DNA from: a virus
DNA length: 20,941 nt
Virus record (IMG/VR): IMGVR_UViG_3300037487_000415
Coordinates: 1 to 20,941 of that record
Direction: 5' to 3' (one strand)
The notes under the pieces are model-generated. The model was not told where the DNA came from, did no database searches, and saw only the letters and a list, made by a program, of their open reading frames with translations. Below, piece by piece: positions 5,580 through 11,894 of the stretch (position 1 is the stretch's first letter; each line of letters begins with the position of its first letter). The translations under genes were made by a program, and so were the position numbers.

Positions 5580-7718
5580 TTATGCGCCAAGTGCAGGCAT
5601 TGGTAGTTTCTTTTCAAGGCTTTCAACGGCGATCTTGATGGCATCAACTGCTTTTTGCAAAAGGTTTTCTGGTGCAGCTTCTGGCTTAGGCGCTTCGCCG
5701 GGCTTGTCACCCTTTTTGCCCTCAGCTCCGGGCTTCAGCTCCGCTTGGCGTTTTTTCATCAGCTCTTCTTGCAGCTGCCTTTTCGTTTTACCGAAAGTGT
5801 CAATGCCTTGCTCTTTGGCAATGTCTGTTACGCTTTTTCCGAGGCCTCCTTCTTTCTTTCCAAATGCTTCTTGAAAGGCACGATCAAACTCACGGCTTTG
5901 AACTTGGCGGCCAATGCGACGCGCAGCAGCAAAGTTACCTTTGCCTTGGGCTTCAGTAGCTGCCTTTTCCATTTTCCCACCGGGATCAAGTCGATCTTTG
6001 CGTTCGGCAGCGTTTGCATCGGCAATGATCTTAGCACCGAGGCCAAGCTGCTTCATCAGCTCCTTTGTGATTTCCTTTTTGCCGTTGAGGTCTTCTTTGT
6101 TTTTGGCAATTACGCCGTCGATGATGTTCAGACGAGCTTTGTTGGCGTTGGCCATAGACTCATCGAGACTTAGCCCCTTTTCCTTTGATGCTTGCAGTTC
6201 TAGGTGAAAGGCTTTCATCGCCTCCAGCGCGGCAAGCTCTTCTTCATTACCTTGGCGCTTGGCTGAGGCGATGTCTTCATCTAGTTCCTTAATGCGATTC
6301 TCATGCGTCAGTCGATCCTTTGCGATCTTCACGCTCATCTCCTCGACGGTTAGCTTGTTAGCGGCAGAGGCAGCCGCATCGGCAGCGGCAATAGCCTCCA
6401 TTTTTTTGAGCTCGTTTCGGTGCTCTTGTAGCTTTACCTCCATCACCGATGTGTCGATCAGTTGCTTTGCATTTCCTAAAGAATTTGTAAAAGCAGCATC
6501 AGCAGCATTTCCTGCCTTAACGAAATCCTCACCGATGCGCTCTGCTAATCCGCTGATAACACCTGCTTTTATACGAATTTCGGCATCCAAGGCGTTTATG
6601 GCATCAGCATCACTAAATGGCATTGATTCAGCAATAGCCAGTTTCAATTTTAATGCCATCTGTTCGATTTTCTGCTCGATGATATTGAAAATCATGCTGT
6701 TGCCGCCAAACATCGTTGTCAGAAACGCGCCTGCTGCTGCTCCTCCTGCTTTTACATACGCTACTATGCTGTTGATGCTGTCGGCAGCTTGGAGCTTGAT
6801 GCTTTCAAAGGCGATCTTGAACGCCAGCCCGAACTCGCCGAGCTTCAGGGCGCTGAGCGCGTCGGTAAAGCCGCCCATCGCGTTTGACGCTCCGGTGATG
6901 ATCTCACCGAGCTTCATGCCCGCGCCTGCCGCGTCGAATCGAGTGATCAGGGTCGTGGCCAGTTCCAGCGCAGGGGCGAGGCTTTCAAGTAGCCCTGCGG
7001 CGAACTCCAAGAACTTGCCTTTTGCCACCTTGATGTTGTCAGAGATGTTATCGAAAGCACCGGCGCTGCGATCCATCACGCCGGGCATGTTGCCAAGCTG
7101 GTCTTGAGCTGTTTTCAACTCGCCGGAAAAGTCCGCCAGTAGCGGCAAGAGTTGCCCGCCCGCCTTGCCGAAAATGCCCATCGCCAATGCCGACCGCTCG
7201 CCGTTGTCAGATACTCCGTTCAGCTTCTCTGCAAGCAACGCCATCTGTTGCGTAGGGGTCTTGCCCTGCATGTCAGCCATAGTCAGACCGAGGCGGGCAA
7301 GGGTCGTGATGTTCTTCTCGCTGCCTTGCGCGGCATCGTCCATGAACTTCTGTAGCTTGTTAATCGACGTGCCGACCTTGTCTGCGCCGACTCCCGAGTT
7401 ATCGAACGCCCGGCGCAGCAGCAGCAGGTTGCCCGCTGTCTCGCCTGTGCGCTCGCTCAGGTCTTTCATCGTGCCGCCGAGGTCGAGCGCGTCCTTGAAC
7501 GTGTCGAGCGTGCCGGTGATGGCACCCATCGCCGCCTTGATTGCGCCGAAGCCGAGAGCCAGACCAGCCCCCGCTTTGACCATCGAACCGAAGGATGTTT
7601 TTACCGAGCTGGCGGTCTTCGCCACTGAGTCATCCATGCTTTTTACCGAGGTCTTGACCTTGGAAACGGTCGATGTGAACCCAGCATCGGTGGCGGAAAA
7701 CTTTACGTCGAGGCTCAT
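5580..7718 (-). CDS. Tail tape measure protein
   Basis: The 712-residue protein is the longest in the window and lies directly after the tail assembly chaperone, the standard place for the tape measure. The N-terminal third has the usual core (DLSERTGETAGNLLLLRRAF, residues 86-105, then PTQQMALLAEKLNGVSDNG and SALAMGIFGKAGGQLLPLL). Hydrophobic stretches occur at about residues 50-68 and in the middle (AGGAAAGAFLTTMFGG). Residues after about 430 are charged, helical and probably coiled coil. By the lambda ruler (about 0.15 nm per residue) the tail would be near 100 nm, which is an inference. The ATG overlaps the TGA of the frameshifted chaperone by ATGA and has no visible Shine-Dalgarno, so translation likely depends on that upstream stop. 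Confidence 0.88.
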   Translation of the reverse strand: MSLDVKFSATDAGFTSTVSKVKTSVKSMDDSVAKTASSVKTSFGSMVKAGAGLALGFGAIKAAMGAITGTLDTFKDALDLGGTMKDLSERTGETAGNLLLLRRAFDNSGVGADKVGTSINKLQKFMDDAAQGSEKNITTLARLGLTMADMQGKTPTQQMALLAEKLNGVSDNGERSALAMGIFGKAGGQLLPLLADFSGELKTAQDQLGNMPGVMDRSAGAFDNISDNIKVAKGKFLEFAAGLLESLAPALELATTLITRFDAAGAGMKLGEIITGASNAMGGFTDALSALKLGEFGLAFKIAFESIKLQAADSINSIVAYVKAGGAAAGAFLTTMFGGNSMIFNIIEQKIEQMALKLKLAIAESMPFSDADAINALDAEIRIKAGVISGLAERIGEDFVKAGNAADAAFTNSLGNAKQLIDTSVMEVKLQEHRNELKKMEAIAAADAAASAANKLTVEEMSVKIAKDRLTHENRIKELDEDIASAKRQGNEEELAALEAMKAFHLELQASKEKGLSLDESMANANKARLNIIDGVIAKNKEDLNGKKEITKELMKQLGLGAKIIADANAAERKDRLDPGGKMEKAATEAQGKGNFAAARRIGRQVQSREFDRAFQEAFGKKEGGLGKSVTDIAKEQGIDTFGKTKRQLQEELMKKRQAELKPGAEGKKGDKPGEAPKPEAAPENLLQKAVDAIKIAVESLEKKLPMPALGA

Positions 7719-8337
7719 AATAATTTAGCGAATGCGTTGTCTATTAGGGCGCGGGAGTCAAACGGCGTTGCGTCGTTCCGGTAGGTGCGCTGATGACCGG
7801 CTGCGTATGAGTCGCAATCGAGGATCTGCAAGCCTGCCGCAATCGGTAGCTCCTCCATGATCTCGGTGTAGCCCCAGCCGGTTATGCTTGCGATGCGCCA
7901 GGCATAGCTTGCGAGCCAGTTGGGGATAGCTAGTTTTTTCTCGCAGCCCCGGCAGTCGCGATACCGCCAGCCTCCTGCACGGCGGTTGACGACGCGGCAA
8001 GGTAGGTGTTCATCGCCTCGCTCATCAGGTCGCTGTATGGCGAGAGTTGGGCATGGTGCGGAAAGTTTGCCTCGATCCAGTCGTCCACCGCGTCGAGGAA
8101 GGCGTTGCGGTCATTGACGACGGCGCGGATGACTTCGCGCGGCTGGCTGTGGAGATAGACGAACGCGGCAGTCTTCTGCATCGAATCGCCGGTATCGCCG
8201 AACACATCGTTGCGTTGCAGCCAAGACAAGCTCAAGGCCGTCATAGGGCGAATGGTGATACCGCTGATCTTCTTGTCGCCTTGGGTCATGCCCTGCTCGC
8301 GCAGTGCCTCGTCATCTGTCAGTAGTTCTATGCTCAT
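7715..8337 (-). CDS. Tail assembly chaperone, -1 frameshift long form (lambda gpGT-like)
   Basis: Slipping back one base at 7933-7939 carries the ribosome past the TAG at 7930-7932 into an open frame of 72 codons. It reads LAIPNWLASYAWRIASITGW, then GYTEIMEELPIAAGLQIL and so on, and ends at TGA 7715-7717. The fusion would be 207 residues. The extension contains no in-frame ATG near its beginning, so it is not an independent gene. Its stop overlaps the tape-measure start exactly (ATGA). The composition is protein-like, and otherwise about 210 bases would be non-coding in a dense operon. In lambda the analogous extension binds tail tube subunits while the G part coats the tape measure. The frameshift itself is inferred, not shown. 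Confidence 0.8.
7930..8337 (-). CDS. Tail assembly chaperone, short form (lambda gpG-like)
   Basis: The 135-residue protein lies between the tail tube region and the tape measure, where long-tailed phages encode the chaperone that coats the tape measure during tail assembly. It is soluble and helical (MTALSLSWLQRNDVFGDTGD, REVIRAVVNDRNAFLDAVDD). Its last codons are GCG AGA AAA AAC TAG, so the stop follows immediately after a perfect A AAA AAC slippery heptamer. Most ribosomes should terminate here and make the short form. Sequence similarity to lambda gpG is not obvious by eye; the role rests on position, size and the frameshift signal. Confidence 0.8.
   Translation of the reverse strand: MSIELLTDDEALREQGMTQGDKKISGITIRPMTALSLSWLQRNDVFGDTGDSMQKTAAFVYLHSQPREVIRAVVNDRNAFLDAVDDWIEANFPHHAQLSPYSDLMSEAMNTYLAASSTAVQEAGGIATAGAARKN
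7933..7939 (-). promoter_or_regulatory. Slippery heptamer A AAA AAC for programmed -1 frameshift
   Basis: In the zero frame the codons are AGA AAA AAC TAG, which matches the X XXY YYZ rule exactly, and A AAA AAC is among the most slippery heptamers in bacteria. A purine-rich AGGAGG element lies about 31 bases upstream, further than the usual stimulatory distance. Only weak 5-bp stems (for example TAGCT at 7928-7932 with AGCTA at 7905-7909) are visible downstream. Confidence 0.82.
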
Positions 8338-8348
8338 ATTTTTTATTG

Positions 8349-8738
8349 TTAAATCATTTCGGCAATCTGCCGTTTCGTCTGTTCGCTGGCGTTCTTGCTG
8401 ATGGCGATCTTCTGCCCGTCCTTCTCGATCACGACCATCTCCGGCGTTTTGTGGATGTCGGCAATTAGCTCGTCACGGTTGTTCGCGTAGCACCGCAGGT
8501 AATTGACGATGTGCTCAGGCTCTTTGCGGGCAAGTGCCTCGCCGCCTTTTGTCATGCCGTGGAATACGTCACGGGCTTTTATTCCATCGGCGTTTGTGCC
8601 GGCGAACCAAAACACGATACTGTTTTGCCCGTCTGCTCGGGTTATTTTGCTAATCGTGATCTTCTCGAATCCGAGAGTCAGGAGAGCCGTGGCCACCTTC
8701 AAATTGGTCGTGTGGAAGAGTTCCATTCTGTCTGTCAT
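8349..8738 (-). CDS. Hypothetical tail-region protein, 129 residues
   Basis: I do not recognise this protein. It begins MTDRMELFHTTNLKVATALL and has an alpha/beta pattern (EKITISKITRADGQNSIVFW, EPEHIVNYLRCYANNRDEL) that ends in a charged helix (ASEQTKRQIAEMI). It sits between the tail tube candidate and the tail assembly chaperone, an interval that lambda leaves empty, so it could be an additional tail chaperone or assembly factor. I chose the ATG at 8738. A GTG at 8753 in the same frame would add five residues but lies inside the stem of the hairpin at 8748-8771. No Shine-Dalgarno is visible. Confidence 0.7.
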   Translation of the reverse strand: MTDRMELFHTTNLKVATALLTLGFEKITISKITRADGQNSIVFWFAGTNADGIKARDVFHGMTKGGEALARKEPEHIVNYLRCYANNRDELIADIHKTPEMVVIEKDGQKIAISKNASEQTKRQIAEMI

Positions 8739-8747
8739 AAATATATT

Positions 8748-8771
8748 TGGCACCCATTAGCCGGGGTGCCA
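8748..8771 (-). other. Perfect hairpin after tail tube gene
   Basis: On the minus strand TGGCACCC and GGGTGCCA form an 8-bp perfect stem around an 8-base loop, 13 bases after the tail tube stop and just before the next gene. It is followed by AATATATTT rather than a run of U, so it is a weak terminator at best. A role in protecting the 3' end of an abundant tail tube mRNA, or in masking the next start region, is possible. Confidence 0.6.
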
Positions 8772-8784
8772 TCGGCTGTGAGGG

Positions 8785-9159
8785 TTAGGCTTCGGTCATC
8801 GTGGACGCGTATTGCGTTGCCGATACCGAGATCCGCTTAAACTCGCCTTGAGCAGTGGACTCATTGACTGAATCGACGATGATCGTTCCGCCAGTCAGTC
8901 CGCTTGTCGTGGTGTCGTTGGCAAGGGTAAGCAGGGCAGCTACGTCATAGGTCGCTGTGCCGTTGATGAAGCCATCAAGCGTGATAGCTGCGGTCAGGCC
9001 AGAATAGGCAACGGCGACAACATCGTTGTCCGCATCGCGCACCTCGGTTTTAACCGAGCTGACATTGCGGGAGAATGAAGTGAGGATGATGTTCGTCTCA
9101 TTGACGATACCATACTCGAGATCAGCGGCGGTGGATGCGGTGTAAACTGTGGCGGCCAT
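8785..9159 (-). CDS. Major tail tube protein candidate
   Basis: The 124-residue protein has the composition of a tail tube or Ig-like tail subunit: strand-rich, high in Thr, Ser, Ala and Val (YGIVNETNIILTSFSRNVSS, VVAVAYSGLTAAITLDGF), with no Lys-rich or membrane segments. It follows the U-like gene and precedes the chaperone and tape measure, the position of lambda V. It is about half the length of lambda gpV, so it would correspond to the tube domain alone, without the C-terminal Ig domain. A hairpin abuts its ATG and another follows its stop, unusual for this operon and consistent with a highly expressed gene under its own post-transcriptional control. The assignment is by position and composition. 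Confidence 0.65.
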   Translation of the reverse strand: MAATVYTASTAADLEYGIVNETNIILTSFSRNVSSVKTEVRDADNDVVAVAYSGLTAAITLDGFINGTATYDVAALLTLANDTTTSGLTGGTIIVDSVNESTAQGEFKRISVSATQYASTMTEA

Positions 9160-9188
9160 AAGTTTGAAGAGTTCAAACTGGCGGCCAT
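9151..9188 (-). repeat. Inverted repeat flanked by a 9-bp direct repeat at the tail tube start codon
   Basis: On the minus strand the order is ATGGCCGCC, then AGTTTGAA CTC TTCAAACT (a perfect 8-bp inverted repeat, 9161-9179), then one T, then ATGGCCGCC again. The second copy is the real tail tube start. The first copy (9180-9188) starts a different frame and would act as a decoy start. The hairpin ends one base before the real ATG, so in RNA it should limit ribosome access. The direct repeat around a palindrome looks like a tiny insertion with a 9-bp duplication. Confidence 0.75.
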
Positions 9189-9194
9189 GTCAAA

Positions 9195-9623
9195 TCATGG
9201 CGGGTCGTTCTGCGCCTGCGGGTCGAATCGGGAGCACATCGTTTCGATGGAGAAGGAGATTTCCAAGATGTTTTCGTCCCACTCCTGCACGCTGCCGGAA
9301 TACGTCCAGGCATAGACTTTCACGAGGTCACTGGTTGCAGCTTTAATAAAGCTCACATCGGTCAGGGTCGTCTCAATCTGGTCAATCCAGCCGTCGATGT
9401 CTTCATCGTCACCGGCATGGACGCGCAGGGTGGCCGTCAGCTCGATCCGCTCAACATTCTGAAGTGCCTCGCTGTGGGCGGTGGCTGCTGTCACGTCCAC
9501 GGCCAAGAGCGGCAAGGCAATCTCGCCGCGTTGCTTTGCATCCACGACGGCGATGGATTCGTCAGGCTTGGCCGCGTCTAGGACGGCGATCAGGGAAAGT
9601 TTGATTCGTTGGGAGGTGGTCAT
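9195..9623 (-). CDS. Tail terminator / minor tail protein, lambda gpU position
   Basis: The 142-residue protein begins MTTSQRIKLSLIAVLDAAKP and has an alpha/beta pattern typical of gpU-like tail terminators: an N-terminal helix, then strands (EIALPLLAVDV, ERIELTATLRVHAG), an acidic helix (DEDIDGWIDQIETTL) and a final strand (ILEISFSIETMCSRF). Its start overlaps the stop of the Z-like gene (ATGA, 9620-9623), so the two are made together, as expected for the pair that caps the tail before joining to the head. The call rests on gene order and predicted fold; residue-level homology to lambda gpU is not evident by eye. Confidence 0.68.
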   Translation of the reverse strand: MTTSQRIKLSLIAVLDAAKPDESIAVVDAKQRGEIALPLLAVDVTAATAHSEALQNVERIELTATLRVHAGDDEDIDGWIDQIETTLTDVSFIKAATSDLVKVYAWTYSGSVQEWDENILEISFSIETMCSRFDPQAQNDPP

Positions 9624-10315
9624 TGTAGCTGGCGGTTGGCTTTCTCAATAGTCTTCTGGGTGGTGATTGTCATCCATTTCAATCCGTTTTTCATGCCGTC
9701 GGTTGCGGCCTTTGCCACGTCCTCGGTGTATTGAATGCTTTTGATGTAGGGCGTTTCGTTAGAAATTTGAATTACAGTATTGATGCCGGTGCCGCTGAGT
9801 TTGTAGCTGCCGCGTGCATTAGCAAGGTGGCGATTGATAATGTTATCAAGACCGCTCATCTTTGGTTTGCCAAGGTCATTGGCGATCTTGACCCATGCGG
9901 CTTTTGCACGTCCTACCTTTTCCACGGCAATTTTCTTGTAGGTGTCGCGCTCTGAGGCCGGGATTAGGTCAAGCCATGGCTTACCTTTCTCCTTACGGAA
10001 AAGACGACTTGGCACCACGCCATTGCGGCGGGCACCATAGTGAGCATCCTTCATGTTGTTTGTCGCAGGGAATGCCCCGAGGTTTGTTCCGAACCATGCA
10101 CGGTCAACTTGGAGGGCTACGCTTTTCTGGAACTTTGCCAGCCTGCCACCTTTCAATCCGTAGGGCTGCACGGTAGAGGCAAGGCGCTTGCAAGATGCCT
10201 TGGCAATTCGCTTCATGCCGTCCTCGGCAGTCTTGCCAGTGGCTGCTGCGAACTCAGCCAGAGTGCGCTCGAACTTGGCGATAGCCGCTGCGTCGAATTG
10301 TATCTTCGTCTCCAC
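9620..10315 (-). CDS. Tail completion protein, lambda gpZ / HK97 gp10-like position
   Basis: The 231-residue protein is basic and helical and begins METKIQFDAAAIAKFERTLA. It has a helix pair (ATGKTAEDGMKRIAKASCKR), a central Lys/Arg-rich part (RLFRKEKGKPWLDLI) and a C-terminal region (ETPYIKSIQYTEDVAKAATD) that matches the general pattern of HK97-gp10/gpZ family proteins, where a Tyr-rich NxTPYA-like segment precedes the last helix. These proteins complete the tail before head joining. It starts 22 bases after the ligase-like stop and is coupled to the next gene by ATGA. The call is based on position and general pattern. Confidence 0.7.
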   Translation of the reverse strand: METKIQFDAAAIAKFERTLAEFAAATGKTAEDGMKRIAKASCKRLASTVQPYGLKGGRLAKFQKSVALQVDRAWFGTNLGAFPATNNMKDAHYGARRNGVVPSRLFRKEKGKPWLDLIPASERDTYKKIAVEKVGRAKAAWVKIANDLGKPKMSGLDNIINRHLANARGSYKLSGTGINTVIQISNETPYIKSIQYTEDVAKAATDGMKNGLKWMTITTQKTIEKANRQLQ

Positions 10316-10337
10316 GCAATAGGCGCGGAGTCAAAAC

Positions 10338-10862
10338 TCAGGCAGCCTTGCGGCGATTCGCACGAGGCGCTTGCGGCACCCAGCGTAGCACGTCATCCGT
10401 GCGACCGGCGACGTAGCGGGCGCTTGGGTTGCGAACCACGGCACCCTCACCGCCTGCCGTGACGATCTCATCAGCGTGCTCGATGAGGTGGCGGGTGTCG
10501 CGGCAGCGCACCTGGGCGACGATGCCGACGTGGGCTGGGAGGTCGAGAGTCAGTAGGTGCTTGTAGCGGGCGCGGAACGGTGCAGCGCTTGGCGCATCGA
10601 ACGCTTGGAAGGTCAGGCCGTGCCAGCCAGCGGCCATGAGAGTCTGAATCTGATTGAACTCGCCGCGCCCGGCGAAGAGTTCACCGTCGAGCTCAACTGC
10701 TGGCATGCCTGCCTTGAACCATGCGGGGGCGGGCAGGATGTTGCCTTGGCGGGTGATGAACTCAGCACCATCCCACATGACGCGCCAGCCGTCGAGCTTC
10801 TCACTCATCAGCCAGCCGTCAACGGGTTGGCCTTGGTAATCGCGTAGGAGAGTTGCTTGCAC
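10338..10862 (-). CDS. Minimal ATP-dependent DNA ligase-like nucleotidyltransferase, GTG start
   Basis: With the GTG at 10862 as start the protein has 174 residues. It shows ligase motif I EKLDG (Lys22, the adenylated residue), motif Ia TRQGN (38-42), motif III ELDGEL (57-62), motif IIIa FQAFD (85-89) and motif IV EGAVVR (139-144). Motif V, usually LLKxK, reads VLRWVP here, so both lysines are replaced. The OB-fold domain that normally follows is absent; the protein ends in a basic tail (APRANRRKAA). The frame stays open upstream to 11114, but that part is an off-frame reading of the neighbouring head-tail gene. GTG is preceded by GAAAGGGG, the clearest SD-like sequence nearby. It could seal nicks, act only in nucleotidyl transfer, or be a degenerate relic. 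A ligase among tail genes is unusual. Confidence 0.78.
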   Translation of the reverse strand: MQATLLRDYQGQPVDGWLMSEKLDGWRVMWDGAEFITRQGNILPAPAWFKAGMPAVELDGELFAGRGEFNQIQTLMAAGWHGLTFQAFDAPSAAPFRARYKHLLTLDLPAHVGIVAQVRCRDTRHLIEHADEIVTAGGEGAVVRNPSARYVAGRTDDVLRWVPQAPRANRRKAA

Positions 10863-10870
10863 GCCCCTTT

Positions 10871-10907
10871 CTAGGCTTTGCCTAGGTAGTTGTAAAGACT
10901 TTTTTTT
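10871..10907 (-). promoter_or_regulatory. Promoter/operator-like element, copy 2 (before ligase-like gene)
   Basis: On the minus strand an A-tract (A8) is followed by TTTACA (10891-10896, -35-like), then the perfect palindrome CTAGGC AAA GCCTAG (10871-10885). TAGAAA overlaps the palindrome end as a possible -10 at 17-bp spacing. The same architecture occurs at 14488-14525. If the -10 is right, transcription would start at or very near the GTG of the ligase-like gene. The palindrome sits where a repressor would block polymerase. Confidence 0.55.
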
Positions 10908-11223
10908 ATCGCGAATCCCCAGCGCTCGCCAGCGTGAACGTGATCGCCACGTTGCCGACTGCGACCTCAGCCACGCGGAACGGCTCGCCGTCGATGGTGC
11001 AGCGTTTCTGGAGTAGCGCGTTGGGCGTGGTGACTGCGCCCGGCTGCGCCACGACGGTGGCTTGTAGGTCGCTTTCCAGCCCGCCCAGCGCACCCTCGTA
11101 GCTCTTCCGCGCATCGTTAAAGACGACGGCGAATGTCTGACCGGCGCAGACCATCGTGCGCGTGCCGATCAGCTCATCCGTCTCTTCGTGTCCGCCGTTC
11201 AAAAAGTCGTCAATGCCGCTCAT
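10906..11223 (-). CDS. Head-tail joining protein candidate (lambda gpFII position)
   Basis: The 105-residue protein begins MSGIDDFLNGGHEETDELIG and continues with strands (TRTMVCAGQTFAVVFNDARK, CTIDGEPFRVAEVAVGNVAI). This resembles small phage proteins of the head-tail connector type that carry a modified base of antiparallel strands. In lambda order, the gene between the capsid and the Z/U pair is FII, which attaches the tail to the head. Here it is separated from both neighbours by accessory genes: glycosyltransferases upstream and the ligase-like gene downstream. It starts 16 bases after the glycosyltransferase stop without a visible Shine-Dalgarno. The functional call is from position, size and strand pattern. 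Confidence 0.65.
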   Translation of the reverse strand: MSGIDDFLNGGHEETDELIGTRTMVCAGQTFAVVFNDARKSYEGALGGLESDLQATVVAQPGAVTTPNALLQKRCTIDGEPFRVAEVAVGNVAITFTLASAGDSR

Positions 11224-11239
11224 GCTATGGGGCTGGGTG

Positions 11240-11803
11240 TCAAGTCGGCTCAGGCGCTGCTGTGGTCGCTGCGTCGTGCCGGTAGAAGTGGAGGATCTTC
11301 GGAATGTGAACGGTCGTCTCTGCCATCCGCCGGGCTTGCTGGCACCATGTCAGATCCTCGCCGTAGTTCGATTCTCCGAACTGGCAGTGTGCCACGCGGC
11401 TGCGCCTCCATGCATTGACGTGCCACGCATCACGGTTGGTGACCCCGCCCGGCACGAAGCTGTGATCGCCTTGCCCGAGTTGGAAGTCCACAACGCTCTG
11501 TTTGCCGTTGTAGGTTGCGCCTTGCAGGAACGTGATGACATCTGCACCGCTGGCGGCGGCAGTCAATAGCTCGGCGACGTAGGAGTCGGCGATGTCATCG
11601 TCATCGTCAACGAACGCGATGTATTGCCCGCGAGCAATGTTGACCAGTGCCTGCCGCTTCGCGCCGATGCTGCGCTTGCGGTTGTCACTCAGGTTCAGGT
11701 GCTCGACGGGCTGCCCGCCGATCTGTCCCTCGATCTTTTGTTGGAGGGCTTGGAGCTGCTTCTCGCGCCCGGGTATCGTCGGTGTCAGTATTGATAGGAT
11801 CAT
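11240..11803 (-). CDS. Family 2 glycosyltransferase, single GT-A domain
   Basis: The 187-residue protein starts MILSILTPTIPGREKQLQAL, the usual first strand of a GT-A fold. The metal/sugar-nucleotide-binding acidic run is at residues 66-70 (FVDDDDD, the DxD motif) and a likely catalytic-base region is GEDLTWC (148-154). Both are in their expected order, so the enzyme looks intact though short. Acceptor and donor cannot be read from sequence. The ATG at 11803 is preceded by AGAAAG. The frame is open upstream to 11857 but that part lacks GT features. The gene overlaps the small ORF that begins at 11894. It could modify virion proteins, host surface sugars or phage DNA; location among virion genes makes the first two the main options. 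Confidence 0.82.
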   Translation of the reverse strand: MILSILTPTIPGREKQLQALQQKIEGQIGGQPVEHLNLSDNRKRSIGAKRQALVNIARGQYIAFVDDDDDIADSYVAELLTAAASGADVITFLQGATYNGKQSVVDFQLGQGDHSFVPGGVTNRDAWHVNAWRRSRVAHCQFGESNYGEDLTWCQQARRMAETTVHIPKILHFYRHDAATTAAPEPT

Positions 11804-11894
11804 GTGTTTTCTTTCTAAAGATTGCGTCGTAGTTGTTCCGGTATGCCGGAGCGTCACCCAGCCGGTGCCAGTCCCCTTTATGGGTCTTGCTCAT
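11685..11894 (-). CDS. Small coupled ORF between the glycosyltransferases, 69 residues
   Basis: The ATG at 11894 overlaps the stop of the upstream glycosyltransferase by ATGA, the same coupling used by undoubted genes in this window. Residues 1-29 (MSKTHKGDWHRLGDAPAYRN then NYDAIFRKK) look like a real small polar protein. The remaining 40 residues are read out of frame over the start of the next glycosyltransferase and are Arg/Pro/Thr-rich, so they look like shadow coding. Either the gene truly overlaps by about 119 bases, or an original stop near residue 30 has been lost. Function unknown. Confidence 0.5.
   Translation of the reverse strand: MSKTHKGDWHRLGDAPAYRNNYDAIFRKKTHDPINTDTDDTRAREAAPSPPTKDRGTDRRAARRAPEPE

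Noticed and set aside
6259-7107. Long plus-strand frame opposite the tape measure (282 codons)
   Set aside because: It is antisense to a clear tape measure gene and its Ser/Ala-rich reading is a codon-bias shadow.
7758-8000. 80-codon minus-strand frame over the chaperone end
   Set aside because: It is Arg-rich and starts inside the chaperone; the -1 extension of the chaperone explains this stretch better.
8994-9188. 64-codon frame starting at the duplicated ATGGCCGCC
   Set aside because: It lies out of frame over the tail tube gene; kept only as a decoy start in the palindrome finding.
10863-11114. Upstream extension of the ligase-like frame to an ATG at 11114
   Set aside because: The added 84 residues are an Arg/Ser-rich off-frame reading of the head-tail joining gene; GTG 10862 places motif I Lys at residue 22, as in minimal ligases.
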